Source of the DNA: a bacterium
GTDB lineage: Bacteria > Verrucomicrobiota > Verrucomicrobiia > Limisphaerales > J093
Reading direction: 5' to 3'
Assembly: GCA_021784265.1 (NCBI GenBank)
Contig: JAJXTA010000017.1
Coordinates: forward strand, 1 to 13,525
Length of the DNA: 13,525 bases
Below are positions 12,717 through 13,525 of this stretch, piece by piece. The notes beneath the pieces are model-generated. The model saw only the letters and a program-made list of their open reading frames with translations, had not been told where the DNA came from and ran no database searches. Position 1 is the first letter of the stretch; each line of letters begins with the position of its first letter. Position numbers and translations under genes: made by a program.

Positions 12717-13525
12717 TCAGTATTCCTCCAAGTCGTGCACCCAACTCGCCAGAATCTTCCAGAGAACGGTGACGGCGAAATAGACTTCCGGGTCGCGGCG
12801 GCGCAGTTCCTCGATCTGGCCGATGCAGGCTTGCTGATCCTGCGTGCCCAGAATGTAGGCGACCCAGCGACGGGCATCGTCGTCCACCAGCAGCGCGAGA
12901 AGTTCGTCAACCTTGACGCGACCCGAGCGGCTCACGGCCCATGCGATGCCCGCGCGTTGGTCGTCTTGTGCGGAGGGGAGTTTGGCAGTGATGCTGGCGG
13001 TAGTGTTGGCGGCGATCTTCCGCAAGGCGCGGGCGGCTTCGATGCGTATTGGCTCGGCGAGTTCGAGGAAGACCTCAATCAGCGCCTCCACGCTGGAGGT
13101 GTGCTGCAATTCACCCAGCGCCCAAGCGGCTCCGGCGCGAATCTCGCCGTGCTGGGCTCGATCTAGCAGGACCGTCGTGAGCGCCTGGCGGGACTCGTCA
13201 GTCAGAATCTCACCGAGAATCATGACGGCTTCGAGGCGATGCTCCAAGTATTGGCCTTGGAGTGTTTGCTGGATGAAGGCCATCCCGGCGTGGTCACGGG
13301 CGCGGGCGAGTCCGGCAGCAGCCTCGAGGCGGACGTAGATGTGCTCGCGGTCATCGGCCACTCGCTGGGTCAGGGGGGCGCAGGTTGCGGAGTCCCCGAC
13401 GTGGGACAGCGCTCTTGTCGCGGTATAGCGGTCAGCCACGGCGGGCGAGCAGAGCATCGCGAGGAAGTTGGACGAGGCTCCAGTGCCTGAACACGGCAGC
13501 CGGGAAGTGACCTGCACAACGGAGG
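12717..13525 (-). CDS. HEAT-repeat protein upstream of the methyltransferase (5' end outside window)
   Basis: The frame is open to the window edge; a GTG at 13517 would give 266 residues, but a start outside is likely. The protein is nearly all alpha-helical with about seven repeats of roughly 30 residues of the HEAT/PBS-lyase type, for example YVRLEAAAGLARARD, EHRLEAVMILGEILTD, EIRAGAAWALGELQ, PIRIEAARALRKIA and QRAGIAWAVSRSG. Such repeats form solenoids for protein or DNA binding. No catalytic motif is visible. Its TGA lies 1 bp before the methyltransferase ATG, so the two are cotranscribed and probably translationally coupled. Its role could be partner, specificity or regulatory protein of a modification system; this is inference. 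Confidence 0.82.
   Translation of the reverse strand, partial: SVVQVTSRLPCSGTGASSNFLAMLCSPAVADRYTATRALSHVGDSATCAPLTQRVADDREHIYVRLEAAAGLARARDHAGMAFIQQTLQGQYLEHRLEAVMILGEILTDESRQALTTVLLDRAQHGEIRAGAAWALGELQHTSSVEALIEVFLELAEPIRIEAARALRKIAANTTASITAKLPSAQDDQRAGIAWAVSRSGRVKVDELLALLVDDDARRWVAYILGTQDQQACIGQIEELRRRDPEVYFAVTVLWKILASWVHDLEEY

Noticed and set aside
12716..12910. An N-terminal extension of the methyltransferase frame to 12910
   Set aside because: It overlaps the HEAT-repeat gene and shows no methyltransferase-like sequence; the start at 12715 fits both homology and gene spacing.
1..13525. CRISPR array, rRNA, prophage attachment site downstream of selC
   Set aside because: No regularly spaced repeats or rRNA-like sequence is seen. 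The 3' end of selC was checked for a direct repeat indicating integration, and none was noticed within the window.

Overview
The window comes from a GC-rich bacterial genome, most likely a member of the Verrucomicrobiota or a related PVC lineage. The grounds are a C-terminal Val-Pro-Asp sorting-type tail on the first protein, a decayed REP-associated (Y1/HUH) transposase with a C-terminal extension of the kind I associate with this group, and GC-ending codon use. This taxonomic call is an inference from pattern, not from a search.

Layout. Positions 2-451 hold the 3' end of a secreted protein. A VapBC-type toxin-antitoxin pair lies on the minus strand at 643-1283. Positions 1529-3559 hold two same-frame open stretches separated by a single TGA: a secreted beta-rich protein followed by a multi-pass membrane region. 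Positions 3733-3829 hold a selenocysteine tRNA (selC, anticodon TCA). It is followed on the plus strand by a small single-pass protein (3876-4232) and a polytopic membrane protein with many cysteine motifs for 4Fe-4S clusters (4330-5205). Convergent to these, on the minus strand from 10878 down to 5320, is a tight four-gene operon: a one-subunit HgdB-like double-cubane-cluster protein, its BadG/HgdC-type ATPase activator, selA and selB. A TTGACA-type promoter candidate sits just upstream of it. Positions 10879-11680 hold a wrecked transposase and short repeats. Positions 11681-13525 hold a PvuII-like DNA methyltransferase preceded by a HEAT-repeat protein, in a segment that looks less GC-rich and is probably acquired.

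How the genes may work together. The centre of the window is a selenocysteine-decoding locus (selA, selB, selC; no selD here) woven together with iron-sulfur redox genes. The most interesting point is that the TGA at 2732-2734 may not be a stop. The reading frame continues without interruption to 3559, the bases after the TGA read like protein (Sec-GGTC, then AYSWRVP), a perfect 6-bp hairpin sits at SECIS distance, and the downstream part has no ribosome binding site of its own. I therefore propose an undescribed 676-residue membrane-anchored selenoprotein encoded about 170 bp upstream of selC. It may be served by the 4Fe-4S membrane protein and the ATP-driven double-cubane reductase. The sequence observations are direct; the readthrough and the functional links are inference.
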